DNA from: CAWKGV01 sp963849305
GTDB taxonomy: Bacteria; Pseudomonadota; Alphaproteobacteria; Acetobacterales; Acetobacteraceae
Assembly: GCA_963849305.1 (NCBI GenBank)
Contig: CAWKGV010000003.1
Location: 620,001 to 684,000 of the forward strand
Direction: 5' to 3'
DNA length: 64,000 nt
The position numbers and the translations under genes were made by a program. Of this stretch, positions 33,896 to 42,821 are shown one piece after another. Every line of letters begins with the position of its first letter. Within the stretch, counting starts at the first letter, position 1. The notes beneath the pieces were generated by a model, which was not told the origin of the DNA, did not search any database, and saw only the letters and a program-made list of their open reading frames with translations.

Positions 33896-34783
33896 GTGGC
33901 TAGCTGGCAGGCACATCTCGCCGGGCTCGTGATCCGGTGGCGGGTCAAGCGTCGCCTGGGCGGGATGGAGGACCTCGGGCGCGTCAGGGCTGTGTTCGAG
34001 GGGTTTAAGCTGCCGCCGCCACGCGGCGCGCGCTTCCGCCCGGACAGCCTGGGCGGGGTTCCCGGGGAATGGGTAGAGGGCAAGGCCGATAAGCGGGCCA
34101 CGCTGCTCTACCTGCATGGCGGCGGCTTCATCGCTTGCTCGCCGCGCACGCACCGGCCGATCACCGCCGCCCTCGCCCTGCGGGGCTTCCGCGTCTTCGC
34201 CCCGGACTACCGCCTGGCCCCGGAGCATCCGTTCCCGGCCGCGGTCGAGGACGCCGTCGCGGTCTGGCGCGCGTTGCGCGATTCGGTGCCGGGCCGGGTG
34301 GTCGTGGCGGGAGACTCCGCCGGGGGCAATCTCGCCTTGGCCATGATACTGGCCGTGCGGGATGCCGGCGACGCGGCGCTGCCCGACGCGGCCGCGCTGT
34401 TCTCGCCCGCCACCGACTTGGCCGGGACCGGCGAGTCTTTGCGGAGCAATAGCGGGCGCGACCCGATGTTCCACGGCGATGCCTTGCGGCATCTGGTCCC
34501 GGCCTATCTCAACGCCGTCGATCCGCGCACGCCGCTGGCCTCGCCCGTTTACGCCGATCTCGCCGGACTGCCGCCCCTGCTGATCCATGTCGGCGAGCGC
34601 GAGGTGTTGCGCGACAACTCCGTCCGCCTCGCCAAGCGCGCCCGCGCGGCCGGGGTACAGGTCGATTTGCAGGTCTGGCCGGTGGTGCCGCATGTCTGGC
34701 AATTCGCCCACGCCGCCATGCCCGAGGGACGGCGTTCGCTCGATGCCGCCGCCGCCTTCCTGCACCAAGCGTCACCCTTATAG
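33896..34783 (+). CDS. Alpha/beta hydrolase of the hormone-sensitive-lipase type
   Basis: 295 residues. HGGG at 74-77 forms the oxyanion hole, nucleophile Ser141 in GDSAGG, with the Asp-Pro region VNA-VDPRTPLASP and catalytic His in VVPHVWQF. Esterase/lipase of family IV, acting on short esters. The start is a GTG at 33896. Between the carboxyltransferase and a Baeyer-Villiger-type monooxygenase, it is well placed to hydrolyse the ester or lactone that such a monooxygenase produces (inference). Confidence 0.87.
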   Translation: MASWQAHLAGLVIRWRVKRRLGGMEDLGRVRAVFEGFKLPPPRGARFRPDSLGGVPGEWVEGKADKRATLLYLHGGGFIACSPRTHRPITAALALRGFRVFAPDYRLAPEHPFPAAVEDAVAVWRALRDSVPGRVVVAGDSAGGNLALAMILAVRDAGDAALPDAAALFSPATDLAGTGESLRSNSGRDPMFHGDALRHLVPAYLNAVDPRTPLASPVYADLAGLPPLLIHVGEREVLRDNSVRLAKRARAAGVQVDLQVWPVVPHVWQFAHAAMPEGRRSLDAAAAFLHQASPL

Positions 34784-34802
34784 CGCAAGAGAAACCGCAC
34801 GC

Positions 34803-36323
34803 ATGGCCTACTCGGATGCCGTCATCGAACACCTGTCGCCCAGCGCGGGGGCGGAGCCGCGAACAGAGGCGGAGCACTTCGACGTCCTGATCGTGGGCGC
34901 CGGGCTGTCCGGCATCGGCGCGGGCTACCATCTGCAAGCGCGCTGCCGGGGGCTGAGCTACGCGATCCTCGAAGCGCGCGAAGCGATCGGCGGCACCTGG
35001 GACTTGTTCCGCTATCCCGGAATTCGTTCTGATTCGGACATGTTCACCCTGGGCTACGCCTTCCGGCCCTGGCGCGAGGCCAAGGCGATCGCCGACGGAC
35101 CGTCGATCCTGAACTACGTTCGCGACACGGCGAGCGAGCACGGCATCGACCGGCACATCCGGTTCCGCCATCGCGTCCGGCGGGCGTCATGGTCGTTCTG
35201 TGAGGCGCGCTGGACCGTGGAGGCCGAGCGGACCGACACGGGCGAGGCCGCCCGCTTCACCTGCGGTTTCCTACTCATGTGCAGCGGCTATTACAGCTAC
35301 GCCGAGGGCTACGCGCCCGGCTTCCCCGGTGCCGACCGCTTCAAGGGGCGCATCGTCCATCCGCAATTCTGGCCCGAGGATCTCGACTACGCTGGCAGGC
35401 AGGTGGTGGTGATCGGCAGCGGCGCGACCGCGGTGACGCTCGTGCCCGCGATGGCGACGGCGGCGGCGCATGTGGTCATGCTGCAACGCTCGCCCACCTA
35501 CATCGTCTCGCGCCCGTCCGAGGACGCGACCGCGAACTGGCTTCGGCGCTATTTGCCGGCGAAGCTGGCCTACCGGCTCACCCGTCTGAGGAACGTGGCT
35601 CTCGGGATGTATTTCTACCGCTTCGCCCGCCGGCGGCCGGAGCAGACCAAGCAGGGGATCCTGGGCATGGCGCGAAAGGAGCTAGGCCCCGACTACGATC
35701 TCGCGACCCATTTCACGCCGCGCTACAAACCTTGGGACCAGCGGCTCTGTCTCGTGCCCGACTCCGATCTGTTCAAGGCGATCCGCGACGGGAGAGTGTC
35801 GGTGGTGACCGATCACATCGAGACGTTCACCGAGTCCGGCATCCGGCTCCGCTCGGGGATCGAGCTTCAGGCCGACATCGTCGTCACCGCCACCGGCCTC
35901 AAAGTCAACCTGCTGGGCGATGTCGCCTTCAGTGTCGTTGGCCGTCGCGTCGATCTGTCGAAGACCCTGGCCTACAAGGGGATGATGTTCAGCGAGGTGC
36001 CGAACCTCGCCTCGGTGTTCGGCTATACGAACGCGTCCTGGACGCTGAAGGCCGACCTCACCTGCGAGTATGTGTGCCGGCTGCTCAATCACATGCGACG
36101 CCATGGCTATGCGGCCGCCACGCCGCGCCGCGACGCTTCGGTGACTGAGGAGCCCTTCCTCGACTTCTCCTCGGGCTACGTCCAGCGCGCGCTCGCGATG
36201 CTGCCCAAACAAGGGTCGAAGAAACCCTGGAGGCTCTATCAGAACTACGCTCTGGACATGGCGACGCTTCGGCTCGGCTCGATCAACGACGGCGTTATGG
36301 AGTTCACTCCTCGGCGGCGCTGA
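34803..36323 (+). CDS. Baeyer-Villiger-type flavin monooxygenase
   Basis: 506 residues. FAD-binding GAGLSG (32-37), the Baeyer-Villiger signature FKGRIVHPQFWP (F-x-G-x3-H-x3-W-P), and a second Rossmann NADP site GSGATA. The family converts ketones to esters or lactones with O2 and NADPH. Starts 19 bases after the hydrolase gene, so they are co-transcribed. Long-chain, cyclic or steroid ketones are all possible substrates. Related proteins are often annotated as FAD-containing monooxygenase EthA-like. Confidence 0.88.
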   Translation: MAYSDAVIEHLSPSAGAEPRTEAEHFDVLIVGAGLSGIGAGYHLQARCRGLSYAILEAREAIGGTWDLFRYPGIRSDSDMFTLGYAFRPWREAKAIADGPSILNYVRDTASEHGIDRHIRFRHRVRRASWSFCEARWTVEAERTDTGEAARFTCGFLLMCSGYYSYAEGYAPGFPGADRFKGRIVHPQFWPEDLDYAGRQVVVIGSGATAVTLVPAMATAAAHVVMLQRSPTYIVSRPSEDATANWLRRYLPAKLAYRLTRLRNVALGMYFYRFARRRPEQTKQGILGMARKELGPDYDLATHFTPRYKPWDQRLCLVPDSDLFKAIRDGRVSVVTDHIETFTESGIRLRSGIELQADIVVTATGLKVNLLGDVAFSVVGRRVDLSKTLAYKGMMFSEVPNLASVFGYTNASWTLKADLTCEYVCRLLNHMRRHGYAAATPRRDASVTEEPFLDFSSGYVQRALAMLPKQGSKKPWRLYQNYALDMATLRLGSINDGVMEFTPRRR

Positions 36324-36601
36324 TTCGGAGCGCCCTCGAGCGTTACGGGAGGTCATTCGCACGCGGCATTCACCCGCCCGGCTTGCACCGGAACTCGAAG
36401 TGACTCAGCTTTCCGACTTTTGCTTGTAACGGGGCGCCTGGCTCTCGACGGCGCCGACGAGGAGCCCGCCATGAGCCAGAACCTTTCCACCAGGGCGATC
36501 GGGTCCGGTACCGCCCCCTTGCTGCGGGGCCGGTTCGGCTTACTCGCAGCCGGAATCCTGAAGCACCAAGAACGCCGCGGTAAGCCGAACCGGACGGTTT
36601 C

Positions 36602-36880
36602 TCACCCTGGCACGCGCGGATCGTGCGTCTCGGCATTGGGTTCGGAGCCCTTGCGCGGCGTCGTGTCCTCGCTCGGGGTGGTGTCGTTCGTGGGCGCACC
36701 GGACATACCGGAGGTGCCCTCGGGCGAGGTGCCGCGCGTTCCGGTCGAGCCCAAGCCGCCCGTCGTGCCGGTCGGGGCCGTGGCGTCTTGGGGCCGGGCG
36801 GCGGTGCGGCCGGCGCTCTCGGCTTGCGCCGCCGCCTTCTCCTTTTCGCTGGGTGTTTCGGTATATCGGCGCTCGGACAT
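36602..36880 (-). CDS. Small disordered hypothetical protein
   Basis: 92 residues with a low-complexity Gly/Thr/Pro/Ser content and a charged head (SERRYTETPSEKEKAAAQAES). No hydrophobic core or known domain. It could be a stress-type intrinsically disordered protein or not expressed at all. It has GGAGTGCGAGCC upstream of the ATG, a reasonable site. Low confidence that it is real. Confidence 0.35.
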   Translation of the reverse strand: MSERRYTETPSEKEKAAAQAESAGRTAARPQDATAPTGTTGGLGSTGTRGTSPEGTSGMSGAPTNDTTPSEDTTPRKGSEPNAETHDPRVPG

Positions 36881-36952
36881 GGCTCGCACTCCTCCGGTCA
36901 CTATCGATCGGAAACACCCGAAGCGGGGGGTTGGTTGCGCCGTGGCCCGCGT

Positions 36953-37354
36953 TCAGGCCGGCGCGAACATCGGCATCGGCGGCCCACCATCGGTCGGCAC
37001 GAATTTCAGCTTCACGGGCTGGCCGATCCTGATGCCGTCGAGGTCGCAATCGACGATGTTGGTCATCATCGTCGCCCCCTCGTCGAGCGTGACGTATGCG
37101 ATGGCGTACGGCACTTCCGCCCGCTTCATCACACTGAACGAATAGACCTTGCCGTTGCCCGATGCCTCGGTCCAGCGCAGGTTTTGACTGAAGCAGTGCG
37201 GGCAAATGCCGCGCGGATACCAATGCGTCCGGCCGCAGGCACCGCATTTGGGCAGCATCAACTTGCCCGCCGCCGCGCCGTCGAAGAACGGCCTGGTCTC
37301 AGGGTTGCTCTCGGGCGTGCCGACGAAGCCCACCTTGCGCTGCTGATACGCCAT
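36953..37354 (-). CDS. DUF35 OB-fold/zinc-ribbon acyl-CoA-associated protein
   Basis: 133 residues. Rubredoxin-like zinc ribbon KCGACGRTHWYPRGICPHCFS (four Cys) followed by an OB fold (GKVYSFSVMKRA, PYAIAYVTLDEGA). DUF35 proteins pair with SCP-x-type thiolases as a subunit or acyl-CoA binding partner. It starts 5 bases after the thiolase stop in the same direction, consistent with a thiolase-DUF35 pair. Confidence 0.9.
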   Translation of the reverse strand: MAYQQRKVGFVGTPESNPETRPFFDGAAAGKLMLPKCGACGRTHWYPRGICPHCFSQNLRWTEASGNGKVYSFSVMKRAEVPYAIAYVTLDEGATMMTNIVDCDLDGIRIGQPVKLKFVPTDGGPPMPMFAPA

Positions 37355-37359
37355 CTTCG

Positions 37360-38532
37360 TTACTCCCGCTCCATGATCAGCGTAGCCGAACCGTGGCGGG
37401 TGCCGAGCGAGCCGCCCGTCCCGTGCGCCAGCGCGAGATCGCAGTTCTGCACCTGCACCTTGGGATGCGCCTCGCCGCGCAACTGGCGCACCGCCTCGAT
37501 CACCTTGGTGATGCCGCCCCGATTGGCCGGATGATTGTTGCACAAGCCGCCGCCGTCGGTGTTGAACGGCAGCTTGCCCTGCCCGGAGATCAGGTTGCCG
37601 TCGGCGACGAACCTGCCCCCCTGACCCTTCTCGCAGAAGCCCAAATCCTCGATCTGCATCAGCACCGTGATGGTGAAGCTGTCGTATATCGAGGCGTATT
37701 TGATGTCGGAGGGCTTCACCCCGGCCATCTCGAACGCCGCCGGCCCCGACCGGCGCGCGCCGGAATAGGTGAGATCCACGTCGCCGCCGAACTGACCTTT
37801 CGGCGCCTCGCCCATGCCGAGCACCTTCACCTTCGGCCGCTTCAGGCGCGCGGCGATCTCCGGGCGCACCACCACCAGCGCGCCGCCGCCGTCGCTGATG
37901 ACGCAGCAATCCAGCCGGTGCAGCGGGCTCGCCACGATCGGCGACTTCACCACGTCCTCCACCGTCACCACGTCGCGCAGCATGGCGTGCTCGTTGTATT
38001 GCGCGTGATGCGAGGCCGCGACCTTGATCCAGGCCAGCTGCTCGCTCGTGGTGCCGTATTGGTGCATGTGCCGCTGAGCGCACATGGCGTACATATTCAC
38101 CACGGTCGGCCCGTACGGGTATTCGAACTGCATGTCCGGCTGGGCGGGGTTGCCGGCGCGCGCCGCGGTGCCGGTTGCCATGCCCTCGCTGCGCGGCCGG
38201 CCGGCGAGCGTGATCAGCGCCACGTCGCAGCGGTTCGCCTTGATCGCCTCGGCCGCGTGCGCCACCAGCAGAAGGTAGGACGACCCACCGACATCGGTGG
38301 CATCCATGTGCCGGAGCTTCGAGAGATTCATGTAGTCGATCATGTTGAGCGGGCCCATGCCCGGCGCGTCGCCGGCGCAGAAATACCCGTCCACGTCGTC
38401 TTTGCTTAGGCCCGCGTCTTCGAGGGCGCCCTTGGCGCATTCGGCGTGCAGCAGTGCCACGGATTTGTCCGGCGCCTTGCGCGTCGGGTGCTCGAATGCG
38501 CCCGCGATATACGCGGCCCCCTTCAGGCTCAT
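37360..38532 (-). CDS. Thiolase-like protein (SCP-x/lipid-transfer type)
   Basis: 390 residues of the thiolase superfamily, with MSLKGAAYIAGAFEHPTRKAPDKS at the start, NTDGGGLCNNHPANRGG and ALAHGTGGSLGTRHGSATLI at the C-terminus. The position of the usual nucleophilic Cys reads VGGSS (about residues 81-85), so the protein lacks the classical acyl-enzyme cysteine. Such thiolase-DUF35 pairs act in steroid and acyl side-chain degradation, where some catalyse retro-aldol cleavage (Ltp2-like). I infer an aldolase or unusual thiolase role. Confidence 0.85.
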   Translation of the reverse strand: MSLKGAAYIAGAFEHPTRKAPDKSVALLHAECAKGALEDAGLSKDDVDGYFCAGDAPGMGPLNMIDYMNLSKLRHMDATDVGGSSYLLLVAHAAEAIKANRCDVALITLAGRPRSEGMATGTAARAGNPAQPDMQFEYPYGPTVVNMYAMCAQRHMHQYGTTSEQLAWIKVAASHHAQYNEHAMLRDVVTVEDVVKSPIVASPLHRLDCCVISDGGGALVVVRPEIAARLKRPKVKVLGMGEAPKGQFGGDVDLTYSGARRSGPAAFEMAGVKPSDIKYASIYDSFTITVLMQIEDLGFCEKGQGGRFVADGNLISGQGKLPFNTDGGGLCNNHPANRGGITKVIEAVRQLRGEAHPKVQVQNCDLALAHGTGGSLGTRHGSATLIMERE

Positions 38533-38637
38533 TTGGTTCCTCCTCCGGTATATCTGGATGCGAGGAGTATTACCGATCATCGGGAGCGTGGATAGGTGGA
38601 AGGGACGGGCAAGCGTGAACGCGGCAGCTCGGTCTGT

Positions 38638-38904
38638 TCAGATACTGTCGATCTTCTCCGCCAGCCACGTCTTGATGAGTGATTGATACGGAACATCCCG
38701 CTTATTCGCTGCGACCTTGATCCGTTCCAGTAGCGGCACCAGTAAGCGGATCGAAATAGCGACGGTGGTGGGCTTGAGGTTTGGCAGGCGAACGCGCTCG
38801 GCCCTGGTCCAGTCGAGATAATCGATGGAGTCACGGGTCTCCCAGAAATGGCGCTCTTCCACTTCATCTCTGAAGGCGGGGATTGGCTTAGAAGTCTTGC
38901 TCAT
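38638..38904 (-). CDS. BrnA/CopG-type antitoxin
   Basis: 88 residues. HFWETRDSIDYLDW and the C-terminal ribbon-helix-helix stretch VAISIRLLVPLLERIKVAANKRDVPYQSLIKTWLAEKI identify the CopG/BrnA-type antitoxin family. Such antitoxins neutralise a BrnT ribonuclease and repress their own operon. The gene begins inside the last codons of what remains of the toxin gene. The antitoxin itself looks intact, so it is now an orphan. Confidence 0.8.
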   Translation of the reverse strand: MSKTSKPIPAFRDEVEERHFWETRDSIDYLDWTRAERVRLPNLKPTTVAISIRLLVPLLERIKVAANKRDVPYQSLIKTWLAEKIDSI

Positions 38905-38962
38905 AACGGGTTGGTTCCTTGCGATGCATATCGCGAGCGGAGACTACCCGGACAAGATTGCC
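38888..38962 (-). pseudogene. BrnT-type toxin, C-terminal remnant
   Basis: The last about 24 codons read GNLVRVVSARDMHRKEPTRYEQ, the C-terminal block of BrnT toxins (RVISAR...HRKE...YE). Upstream in this frame there is no further BrnT similarity; the sequence soon runs into the start region of the P450 gene. The toxin has therefore lost its N-terminal three quarters. It overlaps the antitoxin start by 17 bases, as in intact modules. Confidence 0.6.
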
Positions 38963-39027
38963 GGCTTCACCGCCTATATGCCCTTCTTTCCCTGGCCCAC
39001 CCCCGTCGCCGGGAGTAGCCTCCCCGC

Positions 39028-40452
39028 ATGGCAGACCAGGCACTATATCGGCCGCCGAGGCCGGCTTATCCGACCACGGACCCGTCGCTGCGCGACATCC
39101 TGCGCGCCGCGCGCACCAACGCCCTGACCACCTGGCCCGAGTCCGCCTATGAGTCGACTGTTCGCCGCGAACGCTTCTTCGGCCTGCACGCCGTCCTGCT
39201 GAACGACCCGGCCGCGATCCATCACGTTCTGGTGGAGCATCCCGAGAACTACCGCCGCCCGCCGGTCGCGATCCGGCTGCTACGGCCGCTGACCGGCAAC
39301 GGGCTGCTGCTCTCGGAGGGGGAGGACTGGCGGTTGCAGCGCCGCACCACCGCACCCGCGCTGGCGCCGCGCTCGATGCCGATGCTCGCGCGCCATATCA
39401 TGGCCGTGGCCGAGGAAACCGTCGCCAGCCTCGGCGCCGGGGCCGGGGGGCCGGCCGATCTGCTCAAAGCGATGCAATACGCGGCGCTCAACATCGCCGC
39501 GCGGTCGATGTTCTCGCTGGAGACGACCGATTTCGGCCAGCGGCTGCGCGGCTTCGTGCTCGACTACGGACTGCGCTATGCCCGCCCGCGCCTGCTCGAC
39601 ATCATCCTACCCATCGCGATCCCCACTTATGGCGATCTGCGCCGGCGTTTGTTCCAAAGGCGCTGGATGGGCTTCGTGACCCAGGTGATGCGCGCGCGCG
39701 AACAGGCGCCCGCCGGGGACACACCGCGGGATCTGTTCGACCTGCTGCTTGCCGCGCGCGATCCGGAAAGCGGCCGCGGCTTTACCGAGGCCCAACTGCG
39801 CGACCAGGTGGCCACCATGATCCTGGCCGGTCACGAAACGACCGGCGTGAGCATGTTCTGGACCCTGTTCCTGCTCTCGCAAGCCCGCGAGGAACAGGAT
39901 CGCGTGGCCGAGGAGGTGCGCGGTCTCGACCTCGCCGGGGCGATCGCATCGGGCCGCATCCCCGACCTGCCGCGCACCCGCGCGGTGGTCAACGAAACGC
40001 TACGCCTCTATCCGGCGGCGCCGGTAATCGAGCGCGTGCCGCTCCACGCCGACCGCGCCGGCGAGATCGAGCTGCCGAAGGGTGCCATCGTCGAGATCGT
40101 GCCTTGGGTGCTGCATCGCCACCGCCGGCTCTGGCGCGATCCGGAGGCTTTCGACCCTGCGCGGTTCGCCCCCGGTGCGCCGCCCCCGCCCCGCTTCGCC
40201 TACATCCCCTTCGGCGCCGGCCCACGGGTCTGCGTTGGCGCCCAATTCGCACTGACCGAGGCGACCTTGATGCTCGCCGCCATGGTCCAGGCGTTCGAGG
40301 TCGAGCTGGAAAGCGCCCGCCCGGTTTTGCCGACGGCGATTGTCACCACCCATCCCGATCACGTGCCCATCTTCCGCCTCCGCCCGAGGCCAGGAGCAGG
40401 AGCCCGCACTTGTCAGTCCTCGACGCTATCCGCCGCTACCATCCCGAGCTGA
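39028..40452 (+). CDS. Cytochrome P450
   Basis: 474 residues. I-helix AGHETTG (267-273), K-helix ETLR (Glu323, Arg326), heme loop FGAGPRVCVG with Cys402 as the iron ligand. No membrane anchor, so soluble, needing ferredoxin and a reductase that are not adjacent. Bacterial P450s of this kind hydroxylate fatty acids, terpenes or alkanes. The gene has a start ATG right after GGGAGTAGCC. Its 3' end overlaps the M20 gene start by 43 bases, so they are co-transcribed. Confidence 0.92.
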   Translation: MADQALYRPPRPAYPTTDPSLRDILRAARTNALTTWPESAYESTVRRERFFGLHAVLLNDPAAIHHVLVEHPENYRRPPVAIRLLRPLTGNGLLLSEGEDWRLQRRTTAPALAPRSMPMLARHIMAVAEETVASLGAGAGGPADLLKAMQYAALNIAARSMFSLETTDFGQRLRGFVLDYGLRYARPRLLDIILPIAIPTYGDLRRRLFQRRWMGFVTQVMRAREQAPAGDTPRDLFDLLLAARDPESGRGFTEAQLRDQVATMILAGHETTGVSMFWTLFLLSQAREEQDRVAEEVRGLDLAGAIASGRIPDLPRTRAVVNETLRLYPAAPVIERVPLHADRAGEIELPKGAIVEIVPWVLHRHRRLWRDPEAFDPARFAPGAPPPPRFAYIPFGAGPRVCVGAQFALTEATLMLAAMVQAFEVELESARPVLPTAIVTTHPDHVPIFRLRPRPGAGARTCQSSTLSAATIPS

Positions 40453-41576
40453 CCGACATCCGCCGCGACATCCACGCCCATCCCGAGCTGGGGCTGGAGG
40501 AGCACCGAACGGCGGAAATCGTGGCCCAGCGGCTGGAAGACTTGGGCATCGAGGTGCATCGCGGCGTGGGCGGCACCGGGGTTGTGGGCGTGCTGCGCTC
40601 GGGCAACGGACACGGGCGCATCGGCCTGCGCGCCGATATGGACGCGCTGCCGATCCAGGAGGCGACGAACCTTCCCTATGGCAGCACGGTGTCCGGCCGG
40701 ATGCACGCCTGCGGCCATGACGGGCACACCACGATGCTGCTAGGCGCGGCGCGCTACCTGGCTGAGACCCGCGACTTCAGCGGCACCGTGCATCTAATCT
40801 TCCAACCCGGCGAGGAGGGCATCGGCGGCGCGCTCGCGATGCTGAAGGATGGGCTGTTCCAGCGTTTTCCATGCGATGCGGTTTTCGGCATCCATAACCG
40901 GCCGGGGATGCCGGTCGGCAAGTATGCGATCACCCCGGGGACCGCAATGGCCGGCGGGGCGTTCTTCGACATCGATATAACCGGGCGCGGCGCGCATGGG
41001 GCGCGGCCGGAGGAGAGCGTCGATCCGGTGCTCGTCGCCTGCCATCTTGGCGCCGCGCTGCAATCGCTGGTGTCGCGCAACGTGCCGGCCGCGCAGACGG
41101 CGGTGCTGAGTGTCACGCACATCCACGCCGGCGAGGCTTACAACGTGATCCCCGAGACAGCGACGCTGCGTGGCACCGCGCGGACCATGCGGCGCGAGAC
41201 CATGACCCTGCTCGAACAAGGGATGACGCGGATCGCGGGCAATATCGCCGCCGCCTTCGGCGCCGCCGCCGCGGTCGATTTCCGCCTGATCTTCGCCCCA
41301 CTGGTCAACGACGCGGCGGCCGCCCGCGATTTCGCCGATGCGGCGGCCGAGCTGGTCGGCGAAGACAATGTCGATCGGCACAAGCCACCGGCGATGGCGT
41401 CAGAGGATTTCAGCTTCATGATGGAGCAGGTTCCAGGCGCCTATCTCAACATCGGCAACGGCGAGCAGAGCGCGCCCGTCCATAATGGGCGCTACGATTT
41501 CAACGACGCGGCGATCCCCTACGGTTCGGCCCTGTTCGCCCGTCTGGTCGAGCGCAAGCTGCCGCGCGGCGGTTAA
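40410..41576 (+). CDS. M20-family amidohydrolase (hippurate hydrolase/IAA-amino acid hydrolase-like)
   Basis: 388 residues. Metal-binding HACGHDGHTTM (Cys101, His103), EEG in FQPGEEGIGGAL, HNRPGMPVG and the dimer domain GRGAHGARPEES. The family hydrolyses N-acyl amino acids such as hippurate or auxin conjugates. The TTG start at 40410 has AGGAGCAGGAG just upstream and places RRYHPELTDIRRDIHAHPEL at the usual position. It lies inside the P450 gene's 3' end. Confidence 0.9.
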   Translation: MSVLDAIRRYHPELTDIRRDIHAHPELGLEEHRTAEIVAQRLEDLGIEVHRGVGGTGVVGVLRSGNGHGRIGLRADMDALPIQEATNLPYGSTVSGRMHACGHDGHTTMLLGAARYLAETRDFSGTVHLIFQPGEEGIGGALAMLKDGLFQRFPCDAVFGIHNRPGMPVGKYAITPGTAMAGGAFFDIDITGRGAHGARPEESVDPVLVACHLGAALQSLVSRNVPAAQTAVLSVTHIHAGEAYNVIPETATLRGTARTMRRETMTLLEQGMTRIAGNIAAAFGAAAAVDFRLIFAPLVNDAAAARDFADAAAELVGEDNVDRHKPPAMASEDFSFMMEQVPGAYLNIGNGEQSAPVHNGRYDFNDAAIPYGSALFARLVERKLPRGG

Positions 41577-41782
41577 CCCCCGGCCGCAGCCGGGGAGTTG
41601 ATGGATATCAAATATCTGAGATGTGGTTGCTGACGTGCAGCTATCATGTCCTGCTGCGCGTCGCGTGTGGGACAATACACGCGAATATCGCTGGTAATTG
41701 GTTTATATACGTAATAAGATCGAATTCATTCGGCTTGGGCCGGAGGCGGGATTAGCCGCTGGTCCGCGCATGGGGGGCGTTC
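41577..41782. promoter_or_regulatory. AT-rich intergenic upstream of the TAXI binding protein gene
   Basis: About 200 bases with an AT-rich block (GATATCAAATATC near 41602-41614, and GGTAATTGGTTTATATACGTAATAAG around 41691-41716). Such AT-rich islands in this genome mark promoter regions. No specific promoter or operator could be assigned. Confidence 0.35.
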
Positions 41783-42787
41783 ATGAGAACGATCGCTGGG
41801 TGGTTGGCCGCCATCGTCGTCGTGGCACTTGCCATCACCGCGCCAGCCCTGCGCGCCACCGCGGAGGAGCCGGCGGTCGCCGAAGCCAATATGGGCACCG
41901 TGGGCGTTATATCCGGTGGCGTGGACGGAACCTATGTCCGCATCGCGGCCGAACTCGGCTCGGTGCTGGACCAGGGCGACAGGCTGAGGGTTCTGACCAT
42001 CATCGGCCGAGGCTCGCTGCAAAACCTTTCCGACATCATGTACCTGAAGGGCGTGGATGTCGGGATCGTTCAGTCCGACGTTCTGACTTACGCCAACCGC
42101 CATGACCTGTTTCCGGGAATGCGGCAGTTGGTTCAGTACATCGCCAAGCTCTATGACGAGGAGGTGCATATCCTCGCCCGCAAGGACATCGCGCGGGTCG
42201 AGGATCTTGCCGGGAAGAAGGTCAACATCGGCGTGCGCGGCAGCGGCACGGCCATGACCGCCTCGGTGTTGTTCGGCAGCCTGGGCATTCCCGCGATCCC
42301 GACCAACGACGACGACGAAAAGGCGTTGGACCGCCTAGAGCGAGGCGAGATCGCGGCGGTGGTCTTGGTGGCGGGCCAGCCCGCACGGCTGTTCGCCGAT
42401 GCCGGTGCCAAGGGCGATGGGCTGCACTTCCTGCCGGTGCCGATGCTGCCGGCGCTGGCCGACACCTATCGCCGGGCGCAGATCACGCATGCGGCGTACC
42501 CTCGCTTGGTGGCTGAGGGCGCGCCGGTGCCGACCATCGCGGTGGGCTCGGTGATGGCCGTCTATGGCTGGCCGCCAGGCAGCCCGCGCTACATCAAGGT
42601 GGCGCGGTTCGTCGATGCGTTCTTCAGCAAGTTCCACGAATTCCAGCGTCCGCCCCGGCACCCGAAATGGCAGCAGGTGGACCTATCGGCCGAGGTTCCG
42701 GGATGGACCCGCTTCGCCGCCGCCCAGCAATGGCTGACGCAACGGCAGGCTTCGGAGCGGGTCGAGGTGTTGCAGGGCGCCGATTGA
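41783..42787 (+). CDS. TAXI-family TRAP transporter solute-binding protein
   Basis: 334 residues: signal peptide (VVVALAITAPALRATA), then the TAXI/NMT1-like binding domain with VISGGVDGTYVRIAAEL, ILARKDIARVEDLAGKKVNIGVRGSGTAMTASVLF and the repeated hydrophobic strands. It would deliver a carboxylate or amino acid to a TRAP permease. No TRAP permease genes are adjacent, so the partner must be elsewhere, or it functions as a sensor. It has GGGGGGCGTTC upstream of the ATG. Confidence 0.8.
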   Translation: MRTIAGWLAAIVVVALAITAPALRATAEEPAVAEANMGTVGVISGGVDGTYVRIAAELGSVLDQGDRLRVLTIIGRGSLQNLSDIMYLKGVDVGIVQSDVLTYANRHDLFPGMRQLVQYIAKLYDEEVHILARKDIARVEDLAGKKVNIGVRGSGTAMTASVLFGSLGIPAIPTNDDDEKALDRLERGEIAAVVLVAGQPARLFADAGAKGDGLHFLPVPMLPALADTYRRAQITHAAYPRLVAEGAPVPTIAVGSVMAVYGWPPGSPRYIKVARFVDAFFSKFHEFQRPPRHPKWQQVDLSAEVPGWTRFAAAQQWLTQRQASERVEVLQGAD

Positions 42788-42821
42788 GGGCCGAGTAAAG
42801 GAGCACCCCCGCACGGCGACC

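Noticed and set aside
32222..34768. An 848-codon open frame on the minus strand
   Set aside because: It lies antisense to the carboxyltransferase and hydrolase genes, has no recognisable domain and is rich in Arg/Gly/Ala, as expected for the opposite strand of GC-rich genes.
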